From: Litomosoides sigmodontis | Lineage: Eukaryota; Nematoda; Chromadorea; Rhabditida; Onchocercidae | NCBI GenBank assembly: GCA_963070105.1 | Contig: OY718803.1 | Coordinates: forward strand, 3,950,507-4,014,506 | Length of the DNA: 64,000 bases | Direction of reading: 5' to 3' | The notes under the pieces: model-generated | The model's database searches: none | Told to the model about the DNA's origin: nothing | Seen by the model: only the letters and a program-made list of their open reading frames with translations | Part shown: positions 27,701 to 38,000 of the stretch, one piece after another | Numbering within the stretch: the stretch's first letter is position 1 | Layout of the letters: the number at the start of each line of letters is the position of its first letter | Program-made: the position numbers and the translations under genes

Positions 27701-30700
27701 GAAACGACCAATCTCAGTGCTGAATGAAGCAACACGGCGCATTGGAGCTCATCCGCAAGAGCCACGAATACAAGCTTATCTTTTATCTATTATCAGCGAC
27801 ACTATTTATCCGCTTCTGAAGAAAGAGGAGGATTTTTTGATACAAATCGAGAAGGATGCGCTCCAAGAAGACTATCTACAGGGCAGGATGTTAGGTAATC
27901 CATATAAGAGTAATGATACTGGCATGGGTCCTCTTATGAGAGATATCAAAAATAAAATTTGCCGAGACTGTGAACTGGTTGCACTGCTGGACGACGACAC
28001 TGGAATGGAGGTCATTTTTCAGCTTCAAATTCTTTTTTGCTTTGTCATAAGTAGGTTGCTGCAATTAGCAATGCCTTGCTATTTTAGTCATTTCATCATT
28101 CGAAATCTTTCTTGCCGTTTTTCTGAAGTTCACAACTATAAATTCGGATTGAACGGGAAGAGCAAAAAAAAGTATTGAGCTCCAAAGTAAAATTGTAGAA
28201 GTCAAGCTCTTCATTATTTGTTTCAATCATTCTTGAACTTCAACCTTTTTCTTTACGTTGTAGCTTCTTGTAAACCAGCAAATTATTGCTCTGGATCTAC
28301 CAGTTAATGATGTTTATGAAAAACTGTGGCGTTCTGATCATCACGGTCAACCGATGGTTATCGTGTATCGGATGCGAGGTCTTCTTGGTGACGCAACAGA
28401 ACCCTTTATAAAAACACTAACCAGCACGAATGGTAACTTCAACAATCTAGATGATTAATTTATCTTGTTTTTTCCAAAGATCTTTATGAAAAAGGAATAT
28501 TACTGGCTTTGCAGAAATGTGCAAGAAAAAATTTAGCTCTTTTTGTGTTTTTTGCAAACTAATGATAGATGTTATATATATATATATATATATATACATC
28601 GAAAGTAGAAAAAGGATGTCGGAAGATCTATTCGTCTTAGTTTACCGAGAAGTAATTTCAGTCAAGGAGAAAGTAGACGACAGCCAACTTCGTCTGGCTA
28701 GTGCTTTAGGTTCTCCTATACGTGCTTTTGCAATTATTTTGCCCATGTTAGACAATATCGAACTAACTGGAGGAGGCATAATATTATTGCGAGAACTTCA
28801 TCGATTGCTCACTTATTGTATGAAGGTATAAATTTTTGAAGAACTAGATGCACACAAAGTGCGATAATTGTAATTAATCGTAAGAAAAATTTTTTTAGGT
28901 CGAGGGGAATCGTGAACAATTGAACGAGTGTGGTGGTATCCGAAGGTTTTTGCATGTTTTTGAAGTGGCTTATAGAAGCGGTATTAAAGAAAAGCCGATT
29001 GAAGCTATAGCTCTGCAGTATCTGGAACTGAGTAGAATCCTCTTGATTGATGTTCTCGCCACTGATCGAATCGAAAAGGTGTGTTTTTTGTTGCTTGCCT
29101 TTATAGTCATATTTGTGTCACATTGCAGTCCATTGGTGGCGCGAGTTTCGAGCAAATGTCATGGTTGCTAGAACTTTCAATGGGCACCGATGAAGAACTT
29201 TCAACATCATTGCTCGAAGCAGTGACATCAATTGCACCGAATCTTTGTCTCGGTAATGCTGAAAGTATGGATGCATTGGTCGAAACATTTCGACCATGTT
29301 GTCATTGGGATGAAATTGGTTTGTTCTTCCTTTCTTTAGTGTCGTAACACTTTCAAACACGATGATTAGAAAATGATTGCATGTGATGTTACTGATAGTG
29401 TGGAATTATATGTATATGATCTCTATTTATGTATACGGCTGCGAATGGTTCATTCAAAATGCTAAATGTTGGTCATCACTAGTACTATTAATTTTATCTC
29501 TAACTTAAAAATTGGTGGAACTATCAAAAAAAGATTTTTTAATAAAGCGAACCAAAATGTTATAGATAATGATCAGATAATCCGAGACAGAATAGTACGA
29601 AAGGTTGAAACGTTGTGCAAAATAACGAGCGCCATTCACGATAGTGCATCCGGACGGATTCTCAAGAAGAAAATGATGGAAGCTGGATTGATTGCGGATG
29701 CATGCAGATATCTAGCAGAGAATCATCCGCCCATATTCAATGTGTCTGTAACGGGACCCGAATGGAAATATTTTTTATCCAAACCTTCACTAAAATATGT
29801 CCTAAAACTAATGGCTGGTATGGCACGGGCTCACAAACCTTCTCAGGTATTGCTGTTTTTGTCACATGTTATAATTGACCTTTATTGTACAAAAAGTCCC
29901 CCTCTATTCTCTGTTTGCTGCGTCAACGTATAATATTTTTTTAATATTGCTTTGTTTTATCTCTATTTGTTCTAATATCAGTCGACTTGACTCATTAGTT
30001 ATCCTTGTTCACATGCGTTGATTACTTTCTTGACAATGATAGTGAATAAGGGATTTAACGGATTAGAATTATAGGAAGAAGCCCAAAAGGCTTGTTTGGT
30101 TTCCATCTTTTGTACAGTGCAAAGTATTAAATAAGTTATTTATTCAAGAACTTTACTATTTCATTACATTTATCAAGCAGTGAGGACGTCATAAACATGG
30201 TTCTGATTGAGTGTGAGTTCCTTGGCAAATAATTTTTTAATCTAAAATTCGAAACAATCGTATGCTACTTTTTTAACGGCTGTTTCTAAAAGCTGAAGCA
30301 GAAGAGACTGGAGTAATTTGTGATTTTCTGAATCATTTTACATGCGCTTGAGGGTTAGCGTTATCCGCATGATGAAGCTTGTATTACAACAATATGGCGT
30401 TTTGCAGGAAGCGATTGCGGAAAATTCCTTACCTATATTGCATCGTTTGGAACAAATTTCATCATCTGAACATATTGGAACACTGGCTGAAAATGTAATG
30501 GAAGAGTTGAAGAAGAATGATCAAGTTGCTGTGCAGGTGGTTGATTAGATTTGGAGTCTGAGAATTCGGAGTTTAAAGTATTAAAGTATTGTTTGTTATC
30601 TTATAAGTTCCAAAGTTGGATAAATCGTCATAAGCAGTTATTATTGAAGATTGAAAAGGTTCGTCAAGAAACGAAAATAAAGAAACGACAACTAGCAATG

Positions 30701-33586
30701 GCTATGAGACAAAAACAGCTTTTGAAAATGGGTATGGAAATCGGCAAAAAAGGACAAGTGAAGGTAAGTTACCTTGTCTTCTTCAATAGACAACAATTTT
30801 GTCTTATTCTCTCTTATTTTCTTTTGGGCCTAATTTTTTATCATTAGTTACAGATTCAAGGATATTGGTGATTATGAGGTTCATGCATTCATGACCTGAA
30901 AAGTAAAATTAAGATTTAACTAAAATCGAGAGACATTTTTGTGCTCGATGAGATTCGGCATTTCTTACTTGAGATTTGATTTGTATGTTTTTTATCAGGT
31001 ATCATCTCGCAAATTAGTCAGTGAATCACATTCACTGGAGAGTGTATCAGACATTAGTATTTGTTGCATATGTCGGGAAGCAATGGACGCCAGCACAAAG
31101 ATCATGATGGTCAGTCTGCATTGATTCGGACAATAGTTTTGTCATGCATTTGCTTTCCTTTAATGACTTTATACCGACTTATATAAGTTGTAAGCTTATA
31201 AAGCTATATAAGCTGTATTGATTTTGCTTGAAAATGGACAAAGCAAAAAGTTCGTGCCATCTTTGTTCAGCATCCGCATACTTGTAGTTTGTGCAAGTAC
31301 CTAAACCGTCGTTGTCAACATTATAATGCGAATTTTTTATTAGTTAGATTCACCAGCAAAAAGTGAAATTTGCTACGAACGGTATGATTCATCTAATCTA
31401 TAGGTTTTATAACATATAGAGCAGATGAATCCTATTGTGATGGTTTGAATGTGAACGAATTTCGAAAACGAAATTCCGATATTAGTTTTGGAATTTGTAA
31501 TTTAACCTGTTTAATTTGCTTTTCTGAATTTTTTTAAATTTAATCGTTTTTTCCATTATTTCCTTATTCTTCTCTTTCTGCTTGCGCTTATCACCTGCAG
31601 CTTTATTTTCCTTTTTTTTTAGGTTTATGCATTTGCAAGTCGATTGAATCTGAAAGAGAACAAAGCAATTAACGGTCGTAATTATTCCTTTACAACAGTA
31701 TCGCAAATGAATTTAGTTCATTTGGATTGCCATTCTATAGCTGTCAGGTATTTTTGTGGTTCTTTAACTACTACTTCTTGATACACTTTAATGGAATTAA
31801 ATTTTTTGATGCATATCTCTTTTCATTAAAGGTATTTTTTCTACAGAATGGCTGGTTCACGAAGCGAATGGGCAAGTGCAGCACTTCACAATGCGAATAC
31901 GAAATGTAATGTTATCATGCCGATCTGGTCAAAGCAAGTGAAGGATTCAGATATGGAGCATTCTTTCCAAAGGTATTTTTTAGGGGATTAAGGGACATAA
32001 TTTATTATGTTTGAAATTTATAGGCATCAAGTAGTGAGCCATAAAGAATTACGATAATTCGGCAGAATCTGTTTTTCTTATATCATCAGGTATGAACATA
32101 TTGCAAGTTCTTTAAGAAAACATGGCACCTTGTTGGTTTGATAGTACGGATATCTGTAATTTGAGGGGATTTAAGCATTGCTTTTTCCATAAATAATGGT
32201 TTTGATTCGCCACCTGTGGTTATGGAATATCAGCTGCAGGATTCCTTATTTATACTTGAAAATCTTCGGAAATCTGCATACCTTTTTATGCGTTTAACTG
32301 TTTGAGTATATTTAAATGTTCATTTATATTTAAATGTTGTGATCTAAAGGATGCAGTACATGGCTATTTTAATTCTTCTGACAAAATATCTGAAAAAATA
32401 TTTGAAAAAACTTTCAGATTATCAACTGATCTAGAAGTAGCTGTTGATTGTGATACGGTAAATTTGGATACCCTCACACTAGATATAGCGGAATTGTTGG
32501 ATCGCTTCGTGAAATTTCGCTCATTTTCTTCCCTTTCTCATGGTGGTGGTCGAGAATCCAATATGCAGTACATGGCTATTTTAATTCTTCTGACAAAATA
32601 TTTGAAAAAAGTGTCACCATCCTCGGAACCTGGAGAAGCTCATTCATTTATTCATCTGATCAGTATCAGGTTGGTGATGGACACAGCTCACCAATGGAAC
32701 GAAAAAAGATTGGATTTGTTAAAAAGTTTGCAACGGTCCAGGGGATCTTGGAAAGATGCGAAGCATGAATTACTTGTTTGGGCAGCCGTTGATTACTACC
32801 AAAATAAAATTCTTCAGGTAATTTTATTTCGTACAGAATCAAATTCTACTTGAGGCCTGAGAGTACTAAAAAAGTGAATCGTAAAATTGAGTTATAAATT
32901 CTGAATTGTTTGTGGAATAATTCTCTAATCTTAATTAAAATGTTTAGTTGTGATCTAAAGGATTGGAGAAGTTTAGTTTTCTTGATTTTTGTGTTTCATA
33001 TCACGATGGGACTTTGTCATGATCATGAATGACAGGAATTGGATTTTTTTATTTGTACCAAATTGATAACATTTTGTTTGGCATTGGTAAAGCTTGTTTT
33101 TATCCTTTATTTTCTCTTCTGCTATAAAACAAATCCTATTCTTTAAAATTCCAGTCATAAAAGGCTAACATTTAATTTGTGTTTCAGTGCGACACTGATG
33201 ATGATCGGACTCAATACATGCGTGAAAATATAATCCAAATTATGGAGAGCTGTTCCAAATTTGTTAGTTATTTCGACTCCGAACTTTCACAGTGTGGAAG
33301 TTATGAGGAATTAATGGAAGCGATTGGTAAGCATTAATAATCTTGTATGGGATGTGAAGGGTGAAGAGCCTGTTTCGCTATGCATGAAGGAAATATGTTA
33401 GGTACTTCAAATGTGACTAGAACAAGTATAGACAGTTGCTAACCTCTTTCAGAAAGCTTGTAGAAAGCTTGTTGCAACACATTGCAGTCTATTTGGTAGA
33501 GACATAGCAAATTATAGGGGAATTGATCTGTATAACTAATTTCACTGTTTTCAGGTGTCAATGTTGGCAATGTTGCTCTTGAATAG
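713..33586 (+). CDS. ubr4: E3 ubiquitin-protein ligase UBR4 (p600/pushover family), multi-exon
   Basis: UBR4 is a very large N-degron-pathway E3 ligase that binds substrates through a UBR box and transfers ubiquitin through a C-terminal hemiRING. Many exons match the family in order: the UBR box (11042-11713), a beta-propeller with LLAVCGL (12838-14230), the LPYQ segment (19395-19632), a CPRCSTSV...[11 protein letters not shown] zinc module (22184-22877), the QGRMLGNPY...MRDIKNKIC block (27650-28440) and the CCICRE hemiRING (31000-31972). The proposed first exon, 713-763 ([17 protein letters not shown]), ends in CAG|GTAAGT; how it joins the exon at 2784 is unresolved. Phase-checked exons include 2784-2969, 3083-3324, 11042-11217, 18844-19119, 31623-31747, 31847-31972, 32418-32817 and 33188-33326. 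The last exon is 33555-33586 (ending ALE, TAG); reading on at 33326 would instead stop at 33337. Human UBR4 is about 5,180 aa. No in-frame break was found in the conserved exons. Confidence 0.9.
3043..3082. repeat. 23-bp tandem duplication at a UBR4 splice acceptor
   Basis: The string GATAACATCTTTTTCA occurs at 3043 and again at 3066. The second copy continues into the used acceptor (TTTTTCAG at 3082) and the first reads TTTTTCAA and is unusable. The duplication therefore doubled the polypyrimidine tract of this intron. Confidence 0.75.
7452..7515. repeat. 64-bp perfect palindrome in a UBR4 intron
   Basis: Two 32-bp arms with no spacer, centred on TTTAAA at 7481-7486, read identically on both strands. 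Each half also contains the self-complementary AAAGGTATATATACCTTT. It lies inside the intron at about 7324-7531, ending 16 nt upstream of the acceptor TTTTCTAG. In RNA it would form a 32-bp hairpin; in DNA it could extrude as a cruciform. Confidence 0.9.
11042..11713 (+). other. ubr4: UBR4 UBR-box zinc domain (two exons)
   Basis: Exon 11042-11217 encodes CTFAS...[16 protein letters not shown] followed by [17 protein letters not shown], and ends in phase 2 (TACAG|GTAGC). Exon 11511 onward completes the codon and continues [14 protein letters not shown], then a basic Ser-rich tail, ending near 11713. The Cys/His spacing of the UBR-family zinc box ([23 protein letters not shown]) is complete, so the substrate-binding fold should be intact. 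In the family this box recognises N-terminal degrons. The tail after the box ([10 protein letters not shown]) is strongly basic. Confidence 0.92.
12838..15135 (+). other. ubr4: UBR4 beta-propeller and following beta-sandwich region
   Basis: Pieces at 12838-13016 (with [17 protein letters not shown]), about 13360-13500, 13630-13830 ([13 protein letters not shown]), 13926-14230 and 14531-14773 match the WD-like propeller that follows the UBR box in UBR4. The piece ending near 15135 ([16 protein letters not shown]) corresponds to the family segment containing IEIFGRTMQL. It is split from its partner exon by an intron at about 14774-14950. The domain is structural and probably organises the ring-shaped ligase. 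Assignment is by recalled family similarity. Confidence 0.7.
18568..18675. repeat. Nested local duplications in a UBR4 intron
   Basis: ATCTTCCGTTATGTT occurs at 18568 and 18590. A 27-bp unit beginning CAGAGCTATTTAATTTAG occurs at 18605 and 18648, and its ATTTAGAACTACAAA end recurs alone at 18632. The whole tract lies between the exon ending near 18543 and the exon at 18844. Confidence 0.8.
18844..19119 (+). other. ubr4: UBR4 acidic low-complexity linker exon
   Basis: One phase-0 exon encodes a strongly acidic Gly/Ser-rich stretch ([20 protein letters not shown] and onward) before a helix ending in KVAHTL. Vertebrate UBR4 has a similar acidic, low-complexity linker at the matching place, before the GALNYC/LPYQ segment (19395-19632 here). 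It is likely disordered and is where the protein is expected to tolerate length change. Confidence 0.7.
21300..21348. repeat. Intronic inverted repeat, 20-bp stem with 9-nt loop
   Basis: The arm AAAATAATTAGCATTCTGTA at 21300-21319 is followed by nine bases and its exact complement at 21329-21348. It starts about 30 nt after the 5' splice site of a UBR4 intron. It could form an RNA hairpin, but the stem is short for a microRNA precursor. Confidence 0.85.
21670..22877 (+). other. ubr4: UBR4 conserved CLVC / zinc-ribbon module
   Basis: Several exons form this highly conserved block. 21680-21831 encodes [20 protein letters not shown] and [11 protein letters not shown]. 21971-22117 encodes [16 protein letters not shown]. 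22250-22540 encodes [18 protein letters not shown] and [19 protein letters not shown], then [18 protein letters not shown]. 22763-22877 encodes [17 protein letters not shown]. The paired CxxC motifs form a zinc module. All Cys pairs seen in vertebrate UBR4 are present, making this among the most certain parts of the gene. Confidence 0.88.
25651..25798. repeat. Perfect 74-bp tandem duplication in a UBR4 intron
   Basis: Copies at 25651-25724 and 25725-25798 are identical at every base by direct reading. Each contains an acceptor-like TTTTTTCTAG. The acceptor that keeps frame is a separate TTTGTAG ending at 25823. The lack of divergence suggests a recent event or an assembly duplication. Confidence 0.88.
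27646..28434 (+). other. ubr4: UBR4 conserved QGRM-GNPY / RGLLGDATE block
   Basis: Exon 27646-28008 carries [20 protein letters not shown], then [40 protein letters not shown] and DTGME. The next exon (about 28263-28434) carries [20 protein letters not shown] and [20 protein letters not shown]. This is close to residue-for-residue conservation with vertebrate UBR4 and anchors the family call and the reading frame. Later exons at 28613-28826, 28900-29077 and 29130-29318 continue the helical region. Confidence 0.9.
28573..28596. repeat. (TA)12 microsatellite in a UBR4 intron
   Basis: Twelve uninterrupted TA dinucleotides lie just upstream of the exon beginning near 28608. Length polymorphism between isolates is likely. 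Confidence 0.9.
31000..33586 (+). other. ubr4: UBR4 C-terminal catalytic module (hemiRING and flanking UZI region)
   Basis: Exon 31000-31109 encodes [18 protein letters not shown]. Exon 31623-31747 encodes [20 protein letters not shown]. Exon 31847-31972 encodes [20 protein letters not shown]. Exon 32418-32817 encodes GGGRESN and the following helices, and exon 33188-33326 is near the C-terminus. Joins are phase-consistent (AG|A at 31747/31847 and 31972/32418; phase 0 at 32817/33188). CxxC and VHxDCH, the zinc ligands of the hemiRING, are retained, so the ligase should be catalytically competent with its E2. The end is assigned to a short exon 33555-33586. Confidence 0.85.
32351..32610. repeat. 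Copied exon fragment: 48-bp direct repeat, 212 bp apart
   Basis: A 48-bp segment beginning ATGCAGTACATGGCTATTTT occurs at 32351-32398 in a UBR4 intron and at 32563-32610 in the downstream exon, with one mismatch. In the exon it encodes [16 protein letters not shown]. The intronic copy sits 20 nt before the acceptor at 32417. The 17 bases ending just inside the intronic copy (GTTGTGATCTAAAGGAT, from about 32337) recur at about 32946 in the next intron, so the inserted sequence is a mosaic. Confidence 0.85.
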
Positions 33587-34530
33587 GGAAATTTTTTTGT
33601 TGCCACTGATGTTGGTCTGTTCTTTCGATTCATTGTACCAAACTGACTAACATTTAATCATTGTATAAAAATTTAGCATTTTTAATGGGAATTATTGAAA
33701 CCATGAAATCTGGAAAGTCTAAAATTGTCACTCCATACGACGCAGCTGACAGCATGTTTTCATAATCAGTAAATTCTAAGGACGGGCTTGATTCAGTGTT
33801 TTTTACATGTATGATCATCACTATGCTTTAAGGACACCGTATTCAGAACTTCTTCGAAATATCTTGATATCGTCTAATCGTTCTTTCCCTAAAATTGTGT
33901 ATCTTTTAGTAATGGTTATCTAACATGCAGGTAGTGTTTATGTATGGGTTTGATATTTTTTTAAGATGCTCAATTTACATTTTTCTAATTCTCTGTAGTG
34001 TTTAAATTCTTAGGACCGGAAGGTCATTCTGAAAGATAACTTTGTGAAATTCTTTGACTAAAAAATGAACTACAAAGTTGACAAAAGACTGCAAATGTGG
34101 GAGAACGATAATCATTGCTTATAAAAAAATCGGTGATCCATGTATATCTCGTATGAACATTTGTACTTTCTGATGATTTTTGAAATAAACGGTATTTTTA
34201 ATTTTTGAAGCGGTATAAAATGCATTCGCTATATTTATCAGAGTTGAGTTACATAGGATTTGTTAGGAGCGATATTTGCTATAAAATTAAAGCATGAAAA
34301 TGATGACTATTTGAAGTTTCGAAGGTTTGTTTATACATATATTCTGACGAGTGATGATTTATTAAAATTATGGAACTGTAAGATGTTTGAGAGCTGTGAT
34401 GGAAGTGACAGGAATCGACCTATATAAATCTAACATTTGAACGTAGTTTAATCATTAATTCTTCCTAGAACTAGTATTTCGTCTCCGCATATATATGTTC
34501 AATTTCCTCTGATATGTCATCGAACACCCA

Positions 34531-34716
34531 TCACGCGCTACCACCAAAACAGCAATCGTCGATCCTCGTAGCTTTTCCCACCGATTTGCCAGCGGGATTA
34601 AGATTTTTCATAGCAGTCGGTTGCTGAGTTAGTGTGGGAATATTTTTCGTATGAATCTTCCTAGTGGCTAAGAATTGTCCATCCATCCGTTCATCCTTTT
34701 TCGATGTGTCGATCAT
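34531..34716 (-). CDS. Possible small single-exon protein, unrecognised
   Basis: An ATG-initiated frame of 61 codons reads MIDTSKKDERMDGQFLATRK at its start and ends DDCCFGGSA with TGA at 34533-34531. The product is hydrophilic, with no signal peptide or membrane segment. The DNA here is visibly less AT-rich than its surroundings, which suggests selection. No family is recognised and no upstream exon is clear. It could equally be conserved regulatory DNA. Confidence 0.3.
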   Translation of the reverse strand: MIDTSKKDERMDGQFLATRKIHTKNIPTLTQQPTAMKNLNPAGKSVGKATRIDDCCFGGSA

Positions 34717-35040
34717 TTTCTCAGTTGTACAGTGTAGGATGTTATGCTTTATTGGGTTGCAATCCAGGAATAATTCTATTCGTTCAGAAAAAATGAGTGA
34801 AATACATGACCTTATAACAAAGGGAAAACTTTTTGAAAAATTTTTTTAAACCTAAATTCAGTATGTTTCATGCTTACTGCCCCTGACAGGAGGATTTTTT
34901 TTAGCTTACGATCTGGGGAGATTAATAGCGTAAGCACATAATGCTTTCCTTTTGTTTATATTTTGTGAAAGATTGCATCTTTAATTCGGATTTTGTTAGT
35001 CCTGTGTGGTTGAGATTGTTTTAAATTGTTTGAACTTCTC

Positions 35041-35057
35041 CTTTCATTAGAGCAAGC
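35041..35057 (+). promoter_or_regulatory. Probable spliced-leader trans-splice acceptor of the polymerase alpha gene
   Basis: CTTTCATTAG ends at 35050, only seven bases before the ATG at 35058. A 3' splice site this close to a start codon, with no upstream coding exon, is the usual mark of SL trans-splicing in nematodes. Confidence 0.55.
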
Positions 35058-38000
35058 ATGTCATCATCTTCCGATGAAGAACTAGTGGTGCGGAATCCTT
35101 ACACTCTGATTGCAAATGACAAACGTAGCAGTCGGAGATCACGTGTATCACACGAACAGCAGTCAAAAAATCGAGCACTAGAGGAAATGAAACGGGCACG
35201 TGATACCGGTAGTGTACATCGAGTAGATGTATGTTTTTGTTTCTAAACTTTTATTAAAATGTGATTTGTAGAGCCTGTTATCTGTAAACCATTTAGGTGG
35301 CGAATTTGGTAAAGCCTGTGTACGAAGAAGTGGATGAAGAGGAATACATGAAAATTGTGCAGGAACGACAACGGGACGATTTTGTAGTTGATGACGGTCG
35401 TCACTTGAATAATGCTTTGCACGATTTTAGTTTAAGTGTTATATAATCAGATGCTTTATGTTACTTATGATATTGGGCGAAATATTTTATGAATAAAATA
35501 GAGACATTTAGAATTTTTGGTATTTCTCTCTCTAGATGGTAGCGGTTATGTTGATCATGGTATCGATTTCTCTGATGACGAACAATACAGTACAACAAGT
35601 AAAGCAAGAAAATTGAAAAAGAGAAAAGGTAATGGTCATTTTGTTATGATGCTTTTATTACGACTTTTTCTTAACATTATAAAGGCCATTATTTTATGAA
35701 ATCATCACGAAAAGTCAAGTTTAAAATGGATTTTTGATTAAGACAAAGCAAAAAGAAAGGTGATCGGCGATTTTTTTCATGCTTTAAACACGAAGAAGAT
35801 GAAAGAAGAGGTTAGTTTTCCGCTATTTTTCGGTTATGTTAAATTTCTCAAGTATATGTTATAAAGGAACTTGATAATCTCAATCAAGACACAGGCACAC
35901 TTTCCTAATATTATAGAATGCAGTAAGTGTGGCTGATGACCCGGATGTGGAAGCCTTACTTAATGAATGTGATTTGCCAAACGTTACGAAAGAAAATGTA
36001 ATCGAAAAAGTGGATAACATGCTGTTAATTAGGTTTGTGTCTTCTAAATATCAGAGAATTTTATCATTTGCATTATTCTGCATTAGCGGTGGCGAATAAA
36101 TTTGAGATCTTCAGACTTTTAAGTCTTTTTTTTAATGGAAAATAACCATTGCTTTCTTATATTCAGATGACTTGCGTTGTTCTGGATCTTTGAAATTTAA
36201 AATTAGCTTAGGCAACAGTTATTTTTCGGTTTGATATTCCGCTTTGACATGCTGTCTAAAATTTTTTATTTGAACAGTCTTGTAACGTCTTCTATTTAGT
36301 TTAAAGTTTTAAGCAGCTTAAAAAACTCGTTTTGTAGAAATCAGTATCTAAAGGACTCAGAAACGGTGTCAGAGTTGATGGAGGTAGAACAGGTCAGCGA
36401 GTGTAAGGAACGTTTGAATGTTACTACGTCACGGTCTCCTTCAAGGATATTTGGTGCAGCAAATCCAACAAACTTGGAAGCTGCACCTCTACAAACCATT
36501 GGCAAGGTATCCAACAGAGGATCTAGGGCCTGGTTTGATGAAGGATGATGCTAAGGAGTTACGTGAATCAGATGAGTGAGAACTCTTAGGACACTTAGAT
36601 GTTGCATTAAGTTTTCTTGCCAGGCATAGGTTTTGAAATTCACTATTGTCTTTTGTCTGTTCAGTGCAGTTATCCTAATTAAAATAGTTGAAGCACGTTA
36701 CGTTATGAAGTTTTTCATTAATTTGAAATTGTTTTGAGTATTAAATGTGAAATGGAAATTGTCCTTAAAAACTGTAATGAAATCATTTTCTGGATGCACA
36801 GAAATCTGCAAATGAATCTATACGTGCAGATAGTTTTGTGGATGTTAATGCTGTTGTAAGTAAAGATGCCGACAACGGTGTCATGGAACATATGGTACAA
36901 CAAGGAACATCTCTCAGTTGGGCTGATGAGTATATTTTTTTTAATTTTATGGTAGAAATAATTGCAAATAATGATACATCAAGCTGTCTAGATTTTTACT
37001 CAAATATTTTTGGTTAAAGGTGCCTTATCGCTTAGCGGGTTTAGGATAAAAACAAAGGACGAAAAACTTGTAAAGGATTGTGTTGCTCCTACATGTGGCT
37101 CTTTCATGCGTACCAATTCAGAAGGCGAGCCCGTGTTGCGTTTTTACTGGCTTGATGCTTTTGAGGATCCTGTTAAAATACCAGGCATGTTATATTTCTT
37201 TTCCGATCCATAGGTTACTTCAGTAATTCGCCCAGCATCTTTTTGTTCCGTGAAAACTGTCGTTTAATGTTATAATATTGAATTGGCTATAGAATATAAA
37301 AACTGGATCTTTTCAATCTACTCCAATTTATTTGTCAAAAATGTACACGTTTACTGAATTAATGATTCAGATGGTTTTAGTGTAAAGTAATTAATATGCA
37401 TCTTTTTAAGATTACTGACGTTTCTTTTAATTCTTTTCTCGGGGTCACACCTGATTTTGTGAATGTTAACACTAGTAATTCGGACAGTGACCTTTTCTTT
37501 GCTTGTAATTTGGTTTTTTTAAGGAACCGTTTTTCTTTTTGGTCGACTGATCAACGGTGGTGTTTCCGAAAGTTGTTGCGTGGTTGCCAAGAATATATGG
37601 CGACAAGTGTTTTTCTTACCTCGCGAAAAGGTTCAAGATGATTTGCACTCATTCGCTTGTTTATGTGCTGCACTTTATCTTCGCACAGAATATTTTTTGG
37701 TGGCAATTTTGGATATCTTGCTTTTAATCATTCATCTTAAATTATTTGCTAGATTTTTTTGCTCCTTATTTTTTAGAAATTTACTTTCAGCGTCTAATAA
37801 AAGAAGTACAAACAGATGAAGTGAATTTAATGCAGGTCAATGAAGAAGTCCAACAAATACTCAGATCAATGGGTGTTAAAGTTGTCAAGTGCAAGGTTTT
37901 TTTTCAGTCAGCTTTTATGATTTACGGTTCAACTTTTCTAATAAAACATACGAAACCGTTATGTCTTCATAATATTAGAACGATCAGTTAAGCCTAAATA

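Larger units (their letters stand above)
33587..35057. other. Intergenic region between UBR4 and polymerase alpha genes
   Basis: About 1.5 kb of AT-rich sequence without convincing exons of either neighbour. It holds the possible small minus-strand frame at 34531-34716. AATAAA-like signals are scattered (for example near 34183) and none is clearly the UBR4 poly(A) signal. The spacing is larger than the roughly 100 bp usual within nematode operons. Confidence 0.5.

Noticed and set aside
28573..28596. (TA)12 tract as a regulatory site
   Set aside because: It is a simple microsatellite in an intron and nothing suggests a function beyond length variation.
29118..29360. 80-codon minus-strand frame
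   Set aside because: It is the antisense shadow of a UBR4 exon ([19 protein letters not shown]) that fits the family on the plus strand.
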